From Candidatus Ruthturnera sp. Tsphm01 (GTDB taxonomy: Bacteria > Pseudomonadota > Gammaproteobacteria > PS1 > Pseudothioglobaceae): a stretch of DNA of 64,000 nt. The stretch covers positions 67,639 to 131,638 of the forward strand of contig CP125320.1 in assembly GCA_030142985.1 (NCBI GenBank), given 5' to 3'. This document shows positions 12,212 to 22,687 of this stretch, one piece after another (the stretch's first letter is position 1; each line of letters starts with the position of its first letter). Under the pieces are notes generated by a model. The model saw nothing but the letters and a program-made list of their open reading frames with translations. It did not search any database and had not been told where the DNA came from. The translations under genes were made by a program, and so were the position numbers.

Positions 12212-12997
12212 TTATTTAATTTGAGCCAAAATAGCTCGATTTCGATGATTATAGTCTTTAAATTTTTGAATTTTGAAAAAATTATGACTTAATAGTTGTG
12301 TGATTTCTTGTTGTTGATCAAAGCCGTGTTCTAATAAGAGATAGCCTTTTTTATTAAGGTGTTGTGGCGCGTTGTCAATAATGGTGCGAATATCATCCAA
12401 GCCATTTTTGCCAGAAACAAGCGCACTTTGTGGCTCGAAACTTAAATCATTAAGATGGAGGTCGTCTTGTTTGATATAAGGCGGGTTGGAAATAATCAAA
12501 TCAAATGTTTGATTAGGCGTGGCTTCAAACCAGTTACCCAGTTGAAACTTAATGTTTGTTTTTGCATTTTGCTGGGCAATGTTAAGTGTATCAATTGAAA
12601 AGTCAGTTGCAGTTAAGCACCACTGCGGATTTTTATCGCCTATCGTTACGGCAATAATACCACTACCAGTGCCTAAATCAAGTACTTCATAGATTTGATT
12701 TTTATCAAACAAATCTAAGGCAATGTCGATTAAGAGTTCGGTTTCGGGTCTGGGAATTAGCGTGTTAGGGGTGACCTTAAAATCAAGATGATAAAACCCT
12801 TTTTTGCCACTTAAATAAGCAAAAGGCGTTCCAGTTTGTCTTTGCTTGATGAGTTGATTGAGTTGAGTTTTTTCCTCATTATTGAGTTGATAATCATGAT
12901 AAGCAATAAGTTGAGCGTGGCTTTTATTAAGGGCTAGAGATAACAATGGCACAACATCAATTACGCCACTGTTTAAATAGTCTTGAATAGTAACCAA
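12212..12997 (-). CDS. prmC: Peptide chain release factor N5-glutamine methyltransferase
   Basis: Methylates the Gln of the GGQ motif in release factors RF1 and RF2. The 261-residue protein has an N-terminal helical domain and a Rossmann-type domain with the SAM-binding DLGTGSGIIAVTI and the catalytic NPPY (ISNPPYIKQDDL). RPETELLI precedes the SAM site, as in the family. The only suitable start is TTG at 12997, two bases after the stop of the rhodanese gene upstream. No ATG fits without deleting conserved helices. It is part of a minus-strand run with the rhodanese and rnfE. Confidence 0.93.
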   Translation of the reverse strand: MVTIQDYLNSGVIDVVPLLSLALNKSHAQLIAYHDYQLNNEEKTQLNQLIKQRQTGTPFAYLSGKKGFYHLDFKVTPNTLIPRPETELLIDIALDLFDKNQIYEVLDLGTGSGIIAVTIGDKNPQWCLTATDFSIDTLNIAQQNAKTNIKFQLGNWFEATPNQTFDLIISNPPYIKQDDLHLNDLSFEPQSALVSGKNGLDDIRTIIDNAPQHLNKKGYLLLEHGFDQQQEITQLLSHNFFKIQKFKDYNHRNRAILAQIK

Positions 12998-13000
12998 GAT

Positions 13001-13624
13001 TTATAAATTAACGGTTGTTAATCCTAATGCTTTCCAATTTTGCATACCACCTCGAAAGTATTTAATCTTAGCAGCAGGGTAGTCATACTTAAGCAAAGCC
13101 GTTATAGAAATTGGTGTTTGAGCGCACCAAATACCATTGCAATACATGGCTAAAGTTTTGGCATAAGAAAAATCAGGCAATCCATCAATTTGAACACCTA
13201 GCAAGTCTTCCATAATTTCTAGTGCTTTTTCTTTATTTTTAAAATGTGTATAAGGAATGTTAATAGCAGTGGGGATAACACCAGTAATGGCTGGCCAACT
13301 AGGCGTGCGTGTGTCAATAACCAAGATGGTGTCATTGCCTGTTGATTTTTGTTTAACGTAGTTAATCATATCCAACTCGCTAATCGTCTCTACAGCGTGT
13401 GGTGCAAAAGGGTACATGGGTTGAATCTTGCCACGGGTAGTTTGGTAAAAATTAGAGATTTTATTGTCTTTGTTTTGGTTGCGTTGCAACTTAATGGTTT
13501 TGCCATTATGAACAACCTCAATAAAAACTATACTAGGGGAAATAAAAACTTGTTTAGTAGCCTTTTCCTGTGCATAAGCACTTAGTGTCAATAAGCCAAT
13601 TAATAGTAATGTTAATTTTTTCAT
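13001..13624 (-). CDS. Exported rhodanese-domain protein
   Basis: A 207-residue protein with a Sec signal peptide ([19 protein letters not shown]) and a single rhodanese domain in the C-terminal two thirds. [12 protein letters not shown] opens the domain, and the active-site region reads [10 protein letters not shown], with Cys residues at the loop normally holding the catalytic cysteine. [14 protein letters not shown] closes it. It may carry or sense sulfane sulfur in the periplasm. It overlaps rnfE by four bases upstream and is followed closely by prmC. The physiological substrate is unknown. Confidence 0.85.
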   Translation of the reverse strand: MKKLTLLLIGLLTLSAYAQEKATKQVFISPSIVFIEVVHNGKTIKLQRNQNKDNKISNFYQTTRGKIQPMYPFAPHAVETISELDMINYVKQKSTGNDTILVIDTRTPSWPAITGVIPTAINIPYTHFKNKEKALEIMEDLLGVQIDGLPDFSYAKTLAMYCNGIWCAQTPISITALLKYDYPAAKIKYFRGGMQNWKALGLTTVNL

Positions 13625-14262
13625 GGTTTTCCCCCTCTTAAATTGTATCTATTTTTCATTGCCACAATAATTCCCAAACCAATAAATGCTCCTGGTGGCA
13701 AGATGGCTAGTAAAGTGCCTTGATAATTTTCAAATACAGTAACACTAAGTGTGTTGCCTAAATCACCCAATAATAATGTAGACTGGTCAAATAAAGTGCC
13801 ACTGCCAATCAATTCACGCATTGCGCCTAATATAATAAGCACAATAGAAAAACCAATGCCCATCATCAATCCATCCAATGCAGATTTCCCCCAAGTATTT
13901 TTACTAGCAAATGCCTCTGCACGCCCTAAAATAGCACAGTTGGTTACAATCAGTGGTACAAAAATACCTAATACCAAATACAAATCATAAAAGTATGACT
14001 GCATTAGCAACTCAACAATCGTTACAAATGAAGCAATTAGTAGAACAAAAATAGGAATACGAACCTCTTTTGAAATTTGACGGCGAAAAATAGAAACGGT
14101 TACATTAGACGCCACTAAAACAAAAGTGGTTGCTATTCCAAGTCCGATTGCATTAACAATATTATTGGTGACTGCTAATAAAGGACACAAGCCTAAAAGT
14201 GCAACTAAGGCTTGGTTGTTATTCCATAGTCCGTTTTTTATAATTTTTACGTAGTCGTTCAT
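13621..14262 (-). CDS. rsxE: Rnf/Rsx electron transport complex subunit E
   Basis: A 213-residue membrane subunit of the Rnf (Rsx) ferredoxin:NAD oxidoreductase, with about six transmembrane helices. Diagnostic segments are [23 protein letters not shown] at the N-terminus (with the conserved Cys), [22 protein letters not shown] and [13 protein letters not shown]. In most Gammaproteobacteria it ends an rnfABCDGE operon. Here no rnfG or rnfD lies upstream: the next 320 bases contain no recognisable gene and then clpB begins. The remaining subunits must be elsewhere or absent. Confidence 0.95.
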   Translation of the reverse strand: MNDYVKIIKNGLWNNNQALVALLGLCPLLAVTNNIVNAIGLGIATTFVLVASNVTVSIFRRQISKEVRIPIFVLLIASFVTIVELLMQSYFYDLYLVLGIFVPLIVTNCAILGRAEAFASKNTWGKSALDGLMMGIGFSIVLIILGAMRELIGSGTLFDQSTLLLGDLGNTLSVTVFENYQGTLLAILPPGAFIGLGIIVAMKNRYNLRGGKP

Positions 14263-14280
14263 AGAACCCCAATTATATAC

Positions 14281-14511
14281 TTAATCGTTCATTGATTTAT
14301 GGGCAACAAGGGCTTGATTTTGCAGGTCTTTTTCTACGGTATACATTAGCTTTGTGGTACTTATTTCTAATGTTTTGGCAAATATAGAAAATGCTAGAAA
14401 GAAAAAACTCTTGTTTGGCGCATTCAAACAACGAAATTGAGTGCATAGTTTGCATTTATAATATATTGGGAGGTGTAGTATGGCTGTTGGTTTGGTAGGA
14501 GCGGGGTCAGG
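14281..14511 (-). other. Unrecognised open frame in the rnfE-clpB gap
   Basis: Between rnfE and the clpB terminator a minus-strand frame stays open for about 76 codons and ends at TAA (14281-14283). It has no ATG near its 5' end, where a stop lies at 14512-14514. The frame reads like protein (…KSFFFLAFSIFAKTLEIS…) and has two closely spaced Cys. It could be the tail of a lost gene or repeated-element DNA. It is not rnfG by any motif I can see. I would not annotate it as a functional gene. The rest of the 14263-14583 gap holds only the terminator. Confidence 0.25.
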
Positions 14512-14534
14512 TTAGTTTATATTAGCGTTGTAAT

Positions 14535-14559
14535 AAAAAAAGGAGAGCATAACTCTCCT
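14535..14559 (-). terminator. Rho-independent terminator of clpB
   Basis: Read on the minus strand, AGGAGAG pairs with CTCTCCT around a five-base loop, followed by a run of seven T (14541-14535). It begins 25 bases beyond the clpB stop and in the correct orientation. Confidence 0.9.
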
Positions 14560-14583
14560 GTGTATTAATCAGATAAAAACTGA

Positions 14584-17142
14584 TTAAGAGAAAACGATTT
14601 GCCCATCTTTAACATCGCCGTGAATGTTTGATCCTGATAAAAACTCTCCAGCAAGGATTTTTTGTGACAAAGGATTTTCTAACAACTGTTGTATGGTGCG
14701 TTTGAGTGGTCTGGCACCAAATACGGGATCATAACCCCTGTCAACAATCATACTAATGGCTGTGTCGCTTAATGTTAATTTAAAATTAAGCTTAGCCAAG
14801 CGTGCTGATAAGATTTCAATTTGCCTGAGTGCAATACCTTTGATTTGGAATTTTTCTAGCATTTTAAAAATTACGATTTCATCAATACGATTGACAAACT
14901 CGGGTCTAAAATGTTCGCTAACAATTTTAGAGAGCTCGCTAGATATATCCTTGCCTGGGTTTTTTTGAATCAAGTGTGAGCCTAGGTTTGAAGTCATAAT
15001 AATAACAGTATTTTTAAAATCAACCGTGCGACCTTGACCATCTGTTAGGCGACCATCATCCAGTACTTGCAATAGAATGTTAAATACGTCTGGATGGGCT
15101 TTTTCAATTTCATCTAGTAGAATGATTGAATAAGGCTTGCGACGTACAGCTTCAGTGAGTACACCACCTTGCTCATAGCCAACATAACCTGGTGGTGCAC
15201 CAATCAAACGTGCAATTGAGTGTTTTTCCATAAACTCACTCATATCAATGCGGACAATGGCTTGTTCGGTGTTAAATAAGAAATCTGCTAACGCTTTAGT
15301 GAGTTCAGTTTTGCCTACGCCAGTTGGACCCATAAATAAAAATGAACCATCTGGGCGATTAGGATCAGACAAGCCACTACGAGCGCGGCGTACGGCATCA
15401 GAAATTACTTTAACAGCTTTGTCTTGGCCTACTAGGCGTTTGTGAATAATACTCTCCATTTGTAGTAATTTATCTTTTTCACCTGCCATCATTTTATCCA
15501 CAGGAATGCCTGTCCAACGGGCGACAATATGGGTGATTTCATCCTCAGTCACTTTATTTCTAAGCAGTGTCATTTGTTGCGTATCGGCATTTTCAGCCAC
15601 ACTTATTTTTTGCTCTAACTCAGGGATGATGCCGTATTGAAGTTCACTCATTTTAGCCAAATCGTTATTACGATGAGCGTTTTCTAAATCGGCTTTTGCT
15701 TGTTCTAGATCTTCTTTAAGGTGGTGCGCACCTTGAACTACTAATTTTTCTTTCTTCCAAACTTCTTCCAAATCAGCGTACTTTTTTTCTAGTGATTTAA
15801 TTAAATTAACCAATTCTTCTAGTCGTGCTTTAGAAGCTTTGTCTTTTTCTTTTTTGAGTGCCATGCGTTCAATTTTAAGTTGCACCAGTTTACGATCAAG
15901 TTTGTCCATTGATTCTGGTTTTGAATCAATTTCCATGCGGATTTGTGAAGCGGCTTCATCAATCAAATCAATGGCTTTATCTGGCAGTTGCCTGTCAGTA
16001 ATGTATCTGGTTGAATAGGTGACAGCAGCAATAATAGCAGGGTCGGTGATTTCCACACCATGATGAACCTCGTATTTTTCTTTAAGACCACGCAAAATAG
16101 CAATGGTGTCTTGTTCGGTTGGCTCATCCACCAGCACTTTTTGAAACCTGCGCTCTAAAGCAGCATCTTTTTCAATATATTGGCGGTATTCGTCTAATGT
16201 GGTGGCGCCCATGCAGTGTAAATCACCACGAGCTAGTGCTGGTTTTAACATATTACCTGCATCCATAGCCCCGTCAGATTTTCCAGCGCCGACCATGGTG
16301 TGCAGCTCATCAATAAATAAAATGACTTGACCTTGTTCGGCTTCTAATTCTTTGAGTACGGCTTTTAATCGCTCTTCAAATTCACCTCGATATTTGGCAC
16401 CTGCCACCAGTGCTGTCATGTCTAATGATAAGACGCGTTTGTCTTTGATGCCTTCTGGCACCTCATTATTAATAATACGCTGTGCCAAACCTTCAACAAT
16501 GGCGGTTTTACCCACGCCAGGTTCACCAATCAGCACCGGATTGTTTTTAGTGCGACGTTGCAGAACTTGAATGGCACGACGAATTTCACTATCACGACCA
16601 ATCACAGGGTCAAGTTTGCCGTCAATGGCTAATTGGGTTAAATCTTGGGTGTATTTATTTAGTGCATTTCGGTTGTTTTCTGCGTTTTGCTCACTCACGT
16701 TTTCACCTCCTCTAAGGTTGTCAATTGCTTGATTTAAATTTTCCTCATTTGTGCCAGCATCTTTTAATAGTTTTGTGGTTGTGTCATTACCTTTAATAAT
16801 GGCTAATAAAAACAGCTCGGTTGATAGATACGAATCTCCTTTATCTAAAGCTAGTTTGTCTACTTGATTCAATAAGCGTAATAAGTTTTGAGAAATATTA
16901 ACATTACCACTTGGATTGTTAATCGTGGCTAAAGCGTTAATTTCTTTATCAGTTTCTTGTTTAAGTTGACGGGTGTCAATGTTAATGCTTAATAATAAAT
17001 TACTGACACTACTATCAGTATTTTGCAACATAGTACTTAGAATGTGTACCGCCTCTATGGCACTGTTATTTTTCGCAACGGCGATAGATTGTGCAGCGCC
17101 TAAGTCTTGCTGAAATTGTGCGGTTAGTTTATCAATATTCAT
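14584..17142 (-). CDS. clpB: ATP-dependent disaggregase ClpB
   Basis: A Hsp100 chaperone that rescues aggregated proteins with DnaK. The 852-residue protein has the full domain order: an N-domain (1-140), a first AAA module with Walker [10 protein letters not shown] and Walker [11 protein letters not shown], a coiled-coil middle domain (about 400-520, Lys/Glu/Leu-rich), and a second AAA module with GPTGVGKTE and [12 protein letters not shown]. The middle domain separates ClpB from ClpA and ClpC. It is single-gene, with its own terminator downstream. No sigma-32 promoter was clearly recognised in the 80 bases upstream. Confidence 0.98.
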   Translation of the reverse strand: MNIDKLTAQFQQDLGAAQSIAVAKNNSAIEAVHILSTMLQNTDSSVSNLLLSINIDTRQLKQETDKEINALATINNPSGNVNISQNLLRLLNQVDKLALDKGDSYLSTELFLLAIIKGNDTTTKLLKDAGTNEENLNQAIDNLRGGENVSEQNAENNRNALNKYTQDLTQLAIDGKLDPVIGRDSEIRRAIQVLQRRTKNNPVLIGEPGVGKTAIVEGLAQRIINNEVPEGIKDKRVLSLDMTALVAGAKYRGEFEERLKAVLKELEAEQGQVILFIDELHTMVGAGKSDGAMDAGNMLKPALARGDLHCMGATTLDEYRQYIEKDAALERRFQKVLVDEPTEQDTIAILRGLKEKYEVHHGVEITDPAIIAAVTYSTRYITDRQLPDKAIDLIDEAASQIRMEIDSKPESMDKLDRKLVQLKIERMALKKEKDKASKARLEELVNLIKSLEKKYADLEEVWKKEKLVVQGAHHLKEDLEQAKADLENAHRNNDLAKMSELQYGIIPELEQKISVAENADTQQMTLLRNKVTEDEITHIVARWTGIPVDKMMAGEKDKLLQMESIIHKRLVGQDKAVKVISDAVRRARSGLSDPNRPDGSFLFMGPTGVGKTELTKALADFLFNTEQAIVRIDMSEFMEKHSIARLIGAPPGYVGYEQGGVLTEAVRRKPYSIILLDEIEKAHPDVFNILLQVLDDGRLTDGQGRTVDFKNTVIIMTSNLGSHLIQKNPGKDISSELSKIVSEHFRPEFVNRIDEIVIFKMLEKFQIKGIALRQIEILSARLAKLNFKLTLSDTAISMIVDRGYDPVFGARPLKRTIQQLLENPLSQKILAGEFLSGSNIHGDVKDGQIVFS

Positions 17143-17222
17143 AGGTTTGTCGTATTTTTTTATGATGTGTAATAGTTATCTATGGGATGATTAATTCATT
17201 TCAAGTACCAAAATAAAATATT

Positions 17223-17684
17223 ATGTTAAATTTAGTCCTATTTGAGCCTGAGATACCTAACAATACTGGTGCTATTATTCGCTTGTGTGCCAATATGGGG
17301 GCAGACTTGCATTTAATCAAACCTTATGGCTTTGAAATGGAGGATAAAAAATTACGCAGAGCAGGGTTGGACTATAAAGAACTTATGTGTGTGAATGAAT
17401 ATGACAATTTTGATGATTATTTAGCAAGAGCAAAACCTAAAAGGTTATTCGCAGTTAGTTCAAAAGTTAAAACTATCTATACAGAAGTTAAGTACCAAAC
17501 AGATGATTCACTGCTTTTAGGTCCAGAAACTAGAGGACTTCCACAAGATATATTAAACCAATACCAAGGCATTACTTTGCCGATGCAAGAGGAATCCCGT
17601 AGTTTGAATTTGTCAAATTGTGCCTCTATTGTAGCGTATGAAGCTTGGCGACAAATCGGTTTTAAAGGTGCTAAGAGTGTTTAA
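17223..17684 (+). CDS. trmL: tRNA (cytidine/uridine-34-2'-O-)-methyltransferase
   Basis: A SPOUT-family enzyme that methylates the wobble ribose of tRNA-Leu. The 153-residue protein starts NLVLFEPEIPNNTGAIIRLC, the classic TrmL opening, and contains the SAM-knot segments LLLGPETRGLPQDIL and MQEESRSLNLSNCASIVAYE. Length matches the minimal SPOUT enzymes. The reading frame of the following deacetylase pseudogene starts inside its last codons. Confidence 0.96.
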   Translation: MLNLVLFEPEIPNNTGAIIRLCANMGADLHLIKPYGFEMEDKKLRRAGLDYKELMCVNEYDNFDDYLARAKPKRLFAVSSKVKTIYTEVKYQTDDSLLLGPETRGLPQDILNQYQGITLPMQEESRSLNLSNCASIVAYEAWRQIGFKGAKSV

Positions 17685-18670
17685 ATTTATTGTATTGATG
17701 TTATTTTCATCATTGGTAGATGCTAATAGTTGTGTGGTTTTGCTGTATCATCATTTTTCTGATTCTACTGTTAAATCAACCAGTGTCAGCCCTAAATTAT
17801 TTGAGCAGCACTTGCAATATTTGCAAGCCAATGCGTTTAAAGTGTTAAGCCTAAAAACAATGCTTGAGCGTTTGGATGGCAACAATTTACCAAATAAATG
17901 TGTGGTTTTAACGGCTGATGATGCGCATCAATCAATTGCAGAAAATGCCTACCCACTTTTGCAGAAATATCAAATGTCAATGAGTGTTTTTGTGGCGACA
18001 GATTCAATTGATCATGAATACAAAGCAATGATGACTTGGCAAAAAATGCTTGATATTCAAGGCAAAACGATGGCGTTTTATAACCATGGCACTAACCCAT
18101 GCACATTTTCTTGATTTGGACAAGGTGCAAATTAAGATGTAAATTCAGCAAGCACAAAACCGACTCAATCAAGCACTTGGAAAAGCTGATAAGATCTTCG
18201 CTTATCCTTATGGGGAAGCGAGTTTAGATATATTAGAACAAATTAAAAATATGGGTTATATAGCATTTGGACAACACTCTGGGGTGATTTCATCGACAAG
18301 CAACAAACAAAGTCTACCACGCTTTCCAATGGCGGCAAGTTTTGCCAAAATGCCAAGTTTTAAAACCAAAGTGAACACATTAGCAATGCCCATTAAAACC
18401 AAAAAAGTTGATCCAATATTCACTCAAAACCCACCCAAATTGACACTAGAATTTACCCAGACACTGAGTCAGCATCAAATTATCAACTTTAATTGTTTTG
18501 CTAGTGGTGGAGCGAGTGTGATTTGGCAAAGCAATAAAAAGGTTGAGGTTGTTGCTAAAAAACCTCTAACTAGTAGGCGCAATAAATATAATTGCACCAT
18601 GCCAAGCGGACAAAAAAGTAGATATTACTGGCACAGTGTTCAGTGGATTAATCCGGAAATAGCTGAGTAA
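17677..18670 (+). pseudogene. Polysaccharide deacetylase (NodB-type), frameshifted
   Basis: The intact gene would encode an exported NodB-fold carbohydrate deacetylase. The first part (to the stop at 18112-18114) has a signal peptide (FKFIVLMLFSSLVDA), CVVLLYHHFSD and VVLTADDAHQSI, where NodB enzymes have TFDDG-like metal ligands. Near 18090 the coding frame shifts: the expected NHGTN-THAHFLDLD region continues in another frame, meets a TAA at about 18134-18136, and then runs open through FAYPYGEASLDILEQI to a stop at 18668-18670. At least two lesions therefore separate the halves. The probable start is GTG at 17677, with AAAGG upstream. Sequencing error could explain one lesion but less easily both. 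Confidence 0.8.
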
Positions 18671-19610
18671 GCGTATAGGCGTTACTAAAGTCTTTGATAT
18701 TGAGTGCTTTTTTACCTGAAAGTTGTAAGACTTCCAGGCTTAGTGCACCATCCCCAGTAGCAACAATACAAATCTCTTTGTTGTGTTTAATAACACTACC
18801 TGGATTGTGATTAGCATCTATAATTATGACAGAAGCAGATAAAATACGTAAAACTTTAGCATTAAATCTATTACTTGATGCACAGGTTTGGGCAATAGGG
18901 TAGGGATTAAATGCTCTAATTTGTCGATTAATTTGTATTGCACTTTGAGTCCAATCAATCCATGCTTCCTCTTTTTTGAGTTTTTTAGCGTAAGTGGCGT
19001 TATTTTTACTTTGCATTGTTGGCGATAAATTATCAAGATTATTCAAAACTTCAACAATAGCACTAGAGCCAAGTTTGGCCAGTTTGTCATGTAGAGATTG
19101 CGCTGTATCGGTGAATGTGATTGGACAGGTTTTTTCAAGTAAAATATTACCCGTGTCTAAACTCTTATTCATTTGCATAATACCAATACCCGTGGTTTTA
19201 TCACCTGCCAAAATTGCACGTTGAATAGGTGCTGCGCCACGCCAACGTGGTAATAATGAACTATGGATATTAAGGCAGCCATATTTGGGTATATTGATAA
19301 TTTTAGCAGGCAATATTTGTCCATAAGCGACTACTACCATCACATCTGCATTGAGTTTGGCTAAGATTTGTTGGGTTTTATCGTCTTTTAGGTTTTCAGG
19401 TTGAAAAATATTCAAGTTATACTCTAATGCTTTTTCTTTAACAGGGCAAGCTGTTAACACTCTTCCACGACCCTTGGGGCGATCGGGTTGACAATATACG
19501 CCAACAATATCATGCTTGGCGTTAATTAGTGCTTCTAATACACCTACCGAAAACTCAGGCGTGCCTGCAAAGATAATGCGCACTTTGAAAGAAGTGCTTT
19601 TGGAGTGCAT
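18648..19610 (-). CDS. fmt: Methionyl-tRNA formyltransferase
   Basis: Formylates initiator Met-tRNA using 10-formyl-THF. The 320-residue protein has IIFAGTPEFSVGVLEAL at the N-terminus. The formyl-transfer centre is LNIHSSLLPRWRGAAPIQ (catalytic Asn and His) with the Asp in MNKSLDTGNIL. The smaller C-terminal OB-like domain follows EEAWIDW. The ATG at 19610 overlaps the argH stop as TAATG, favouring it over the internal GTG. Its 3' end overlaps the deacetylase pseudogene by 23 bases. No def gene is adjacent, unlike many Gammaproteobacteria. Confidence 0.96.
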   Translation of the reverse strand: MHSKSTSFKVRIIFAGTPEFSVGVLEALINAKHDIVGVYCQPDRPKGRGRVLTACPVKEKALEYNLNIFQPENLKDDKTQQILAKLNADVMVVVAYGQILPAKIINIPKYGCLNIHSSLLPRWRGAAPIQRAILAGDKTTGIGIMQMNKSLDTGNILLEKTCPITFTDTAQSLHDKLAKLGSSAIVEVLNNLDNLSPTMQSKNNATYAKKLKKEEAWIDWTQSAIQINRQIRAFNPYPIAQTCASSNRFNAKVLRILSASVIIIDANHNPGSVIKHNKEICIVATGDGALSLEVLQLSGKKALNIKDFSNAYTLTQLFPD

Positions 19611-20995
19611 TATTTTAAAGTTTCTCTTGCTATTTTGATGGCTTGCTTGACTTGGTTGGGGCTGGTTGCACCTAAGTGATTGCGTGCATTTAATGAACCT
19701 TCTAATGAAAGCACTTCAAATACATCATTTTCGATGCGACTATCAAAGGTTTGTAACTCCTCCAAACTAAGCTCACTTAAATCTTTTTGATGTTCAATAC
19801 CGTAAGCAACCGATTTTCCAACCACTTCGTGCGCATCTCTAAAGGGTAAGCCTTTATTAACTAAATAATCAGCCAAATCAGTGGCTGTGGTGTAGCCTTG
19901 TTTGGTTGAGTTGTACATATTATCACGTTTGGTTTGAATGATTGGTACCATATCTGCAAACACACGTAAACAGGCTTTTAAAGTGTCAACCGTATCAAAT
20001 AATGGCTCTTTGTCTTCTTGGTTGTCTTTGTTATAAGCCAGTGGCTGAGATTTCATAATTGTAAGCAGTGAGGTTAAATTGCCATATACGCGGCCTGTTT
20101 TTCCGCGAACCAATTCAGGCACATCTGGATTTTTCTTTTGTGGCATGATAGATGAGCCTGTGCAAAAATTATCAGGCAATTCTATAAAATTAAACTGCGC
20201 ACTTGACCATAAAATTAACTCTTCTGAAAAACGTGAAAGATGCATCATAATGATGCTTGCTGTGGATAAAAACTCAATGGCAAAATCTCGATCACTGACG
20301 CCATCAAGCGAGTTAAGACAAATGCGTTCAAAGCCTAATAATTCAGCCGTACGCGTACGTTTAATCGGATAAGTAGTGCCTGCTAACGCAGCAGAACCTA
20401 GTGGCATTGAGTTGACACGCTTACGACAATCAAATAGGCGCTCTACATCACGTGCTAACATTTCAAAATAAGCCATCATATGATGACCAAAACTAATGGG
20501 TTGTGCGGCTTGAAGATGGGTAAATCCAGGCATGATTGTGCTTGCCTCTTTTTCAGCTAAATCAGTTAACACTAATTGTAAGCGTTTAATTTCGCCAGTA
20601 ATATCATCAACTTGGTCGCGCAAATAGAGGCGAATATCAGTTGCCACTTGGTCATTGCGAGAGCGTCCTGTGTGTAGTTTTTTGCCTGCATCACCAATCA
20701 TTTCAACCAAGCGCGCCTCAATATTCATATGCACATCTTCAAGTGTTACTGACCATTTAAATTCACCAGTTTTGATTTCACTTAGAATTTTTTCAAGACC
20801 TTTAATAATTTGATTTTTTTCATTCTTAGTTAACAAACCGACTTCTTGCAACATAGTAGCGTGAGCAATTGAGCTTTGAATATCATAAGGCGCTAAAATC
20901 TTGTCAAAGAATATTGATGCACCAAAAATTTTAACAAATTCATCTGTCGGTTTACTAAAACGCCCACCCCAAGTTTGATTAACTTTTTCTCTCAT
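19610..20995 (-). CDS. argH: Argininosuccinate lyase
   Basis: Cleaves argininosuccinate to arginine and fumarate, the last step of arginine synthesis. The 461-residue protein begins with the family's [13 protein letters not shown]. It contains [28 protein letters not shown] and the fumarase-superfamily signature [12 protein letters not shown], which carries the catalytic Ser. It overlaps the thioredoxin-like gene upstream by 17 bases and fmt downstream by one base, so the three are probably one transcript. Confidence 0.98.
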   Translation of the reverse strand: MREKVNQTWGGRFSKPTDEFVKIFGASIFFDKILAPYDIQSSIAHATMLQEVGLLTKNEKNQIIKGLEKILSEIKTGEFKWSVTLEDVHMNIEARLVEMIGDAGKKLHTGRSRNDQVATDIRLYLRDQVDDITGEIKRLQLVLTDLAEKEASTIMPGFTHLQAAQPISFGHHMMAYFEMLARDVERLFDCRKRVNSMPLGSAALAGTTYPIKRTRTAELLGFERICLNSLDGVSDRDFAIEFLSTASIIMMHLSRFSEELILWSSAQFNFIELPDNFCTGSSIMPQKKNPDVPELVRGKTGRVYGNLTSLLTIMKSQPLAYNKDNQEDKEPLFDTVDTLKACLRVFADMVPIIQTKRDNMYNSTKQGYTTATDLADYLVNKGLPFRDAHEVVGKSVAYGIEHQKDLSELSLEELQTFDSRIENDVFEVLSLEGSLNARNHLGATSPNQVKQAIKIARETLK

Positions 20996-21389
20996 ATTTT
21001 TCTAATACCTTGTCTAAATTTGTCCAATAAAAGTCTTTACTTACCACGCCAATGGTTTTTTCTAATAATTCATGTTGTGGGTTAAATAATAATAAAGTAG
21101 GATAAAAATCAATGTTATGGTATTGAGCAAAAGTATTGTTTTCAATTAATTGATTGTTAAAATCAATCATCTCAAGCCCTGCATTGATTTCTATTTGACG
21201 AATAATTAACCGATTGGTATATTCTGTCATTTCTGACATAGGGGCGATGATTTCATCAATCACAAAATGACACCAAGGGCATTCTTCTAAATGCATTAGC
21301 AATAAAATATTCTTATTTTCTTTCTGTGCTACGCGACTTTCAAGAAAAAGATTTTTTGCAGGTAAAATAGTCATTATTTTTTTTAACAT
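20979..21389 (-). CDS. Thioredoxin-fold protein with CPWC motif
   Basis: A 136-residue thioredoxin-like protein. The redox motif [11 protein letters not shown] follows a beta strand (NILLLMHLE), and the cis-Pro loop reads DFYPTLLLF. There is no convincing signal peptide, so it is probably cytoplasmic, although the Met-Leu-Lys-Lys start could suggest a weak leader. An internal ATG at 21374 is an alternative start. It overlaps argH by 17 bases. It resembles the second thioredoxin at 25180-25683, which also has an EECP-x-C type site but is exported. The partner is unknown. Confidence 0.8.
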   Translation of the reverse strand: MLKKIMTILPAKNLFLESRVAQKENKNILLLMHLEECPWCHFVIDEIIAPMSEMTEYTNRLIIRQIEINAGLEMIDFNNQLIENNTFAQYHNIDFYPTLLLFNPQHELLEKTIGVVSKDFYWTNLDKVLEKYERKS

Positions 21390-21475
21390 TTGTATTGAAT
21401 ATAATTTGCCTAACGCGATTAAAATTATTTAAAATATTATCCCACATACTTAATCTATGATTTTAATTCAATTCA

Positions 21476-22390
21476 ATGCAACAAACAATTAAAATTGCAA
21501 CTCGACAATCTCCGTTGGCATTATGGCAAGCTCAGCATGTTAAAACCAGACTGGAAAAAATTCACCCCAATCTAACAGTCGCTTTGGTAGAAATGACCAC
21601 CAAGGGCGATCAAATTCTAAATTCACCTTTGTCAAAAATTGGTGGCAAGGGCTTGTTTATTAAAGAATTAGAGGTTAGTATGATGAAGGGTATGGCTGAT
21701 ATTGCCGTGCATTCTATGAAAGATGTGCCTTATGAAATACCACAGGGATTTGAGTTGGGGGCAATTTTAAAACGTGAAAACCCATTTGATGCATTTGTTT
21801 CCAATCATTTTTCTAGTATTGATGATTTACCACAAAATGCTAAAGTTGGCACTTGTTCAATGCGCCGTATTGTTCAACTTAAAGCCATCCGAGGTGATTT
21901 AAAAATTCTAGATTTGCGTGGCAATGTCAATACTCGATTAAAAAAATTAGATGAGGGTGAGTTTGATAGTATTATTCTCGCTTGTGCAGGCCTTATTCGT
22001 CTAGGGCTTGAAGATCGAATTAAACAACAAATTTCTGATCAACAAAGCCTGCCTGCTGTGGGGCAAGGCGCAGTGGGTATTGAAATTCGTGAAAACGACA
22101 CAGATATTCTAGATTTAATTAAGCCTTTGATTGATGTTGAAACCACCTATAGAGTAAGCGCAGAGCGAGCTATGAATGCATGCCTTGAGGGTGGTTGCTC
22201 GGTGCCAATTGCAGGCTTTGCTTTGATTGATAATGAGCAAATAACGCTAACAGGTTTGGTGGGTAATGTTGATACTGGCGTGATATTAAAAGAGCAAATT
22301 CTAGGTCATGTTTCTCAAGCAGAGGCTTTGGGTGTTGAATTGGCAAACAAACTCATATCATTAGGCGCTAAAGATATTTTGAAAGGTTAA
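21476..22390 (+). CDS. hemC: Hydroxymethylbilane synthase (porphobilinogen deaminase)
   Basis: Polymerises four porphobilinogen units into hydroxymethylbilane in haem synthesis. The 304-residue protein starts [15 protein letters not shown] and has [23 protein letters not shown], the Arg-rich [19 protein letters not shown], and the dipyrromethane-cofactor Cys in [11 protein letters not shown]. It is complete. hemD does not follow as in many Gammaproteobacteria; phhB comes next, three bases later. Confidence 0.98.
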   Translation: MQQTIKIATRQSPLALWQAQHVKTRLEKIHPNLTVALVEMTTKGDQILNSPLSKIGGKGLFIKELEVSMMKGMADIAVHSMKDVPYEIPQGFELGAILKRENPFDAFVSNHFSSIDDLPQNAKVGTCSMRRIVQLKAIRGDLKILDLRGNVNTRLKKLDEGEFDSIILACAGLIRLGLEDRIKQQISDQQSLPAVGQGAVGIEIRENDTDILDLIKPLIDVETTYRVSAERAMNACLEGGCSVPIAGFALIDNEQITLTGLVGNVDTGVILKEQILGHVSQAEALGVELANKLISLGAKDILKG

Positions 22391-22393
22391 AGA

Positions 22394-22687
22394 ATGGATA
22401 CACTGTCTGATTTAAATATGTTGTCTAAACTATCAGGCTGGACAATGCTTAATGGTAAATTGCATCAAACTTTTGTTTTTGCTGATTTTGCCCAAGCCTT
22501 TGGCTTTATAACGCAGGTTGCTATTAAGACTTCAATGATGAATCATCACCCGCAGTGGTCAAATGTTTATAAAACTGTTGTGGTTGATTTAATCACACAT
22601 AGTGAAGGTTCAGTTACCCAATTAGACGTTGAGTTAGCCACTAAAATTAGTGATATTTTCAACCATATGAGCAAGTCAACATGTTGA
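22394..22687 (+). CDS. phhB: Pterin-4a-carbinolamine dehydratase
   Basis: A 97-residue member of the PCD/DCoH family, which recycles oxidised pterin cofactors. The active-site motif MNHHPQWSNVYKTV carries the characteristic His-His and Trp, and a second His in LITHSEGSVTQLD follows. No phenylalanine hydroxylase is nearby, so it may serve another pterin-dependent process such as molybdopterin metabolism. It sits directly after hemC, and its stop overlaps the start of the next membrane protein gene. Confidence 0.93.
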   Translation: MDTLSDLNMLSKLSGWTMLNGKLHQTFVFADFAQAFGFITQVAIKTSMMNHHPQWSNVYKTVVVDLITHSEGSVTQLDVELATKISDIFNHMSKSTC

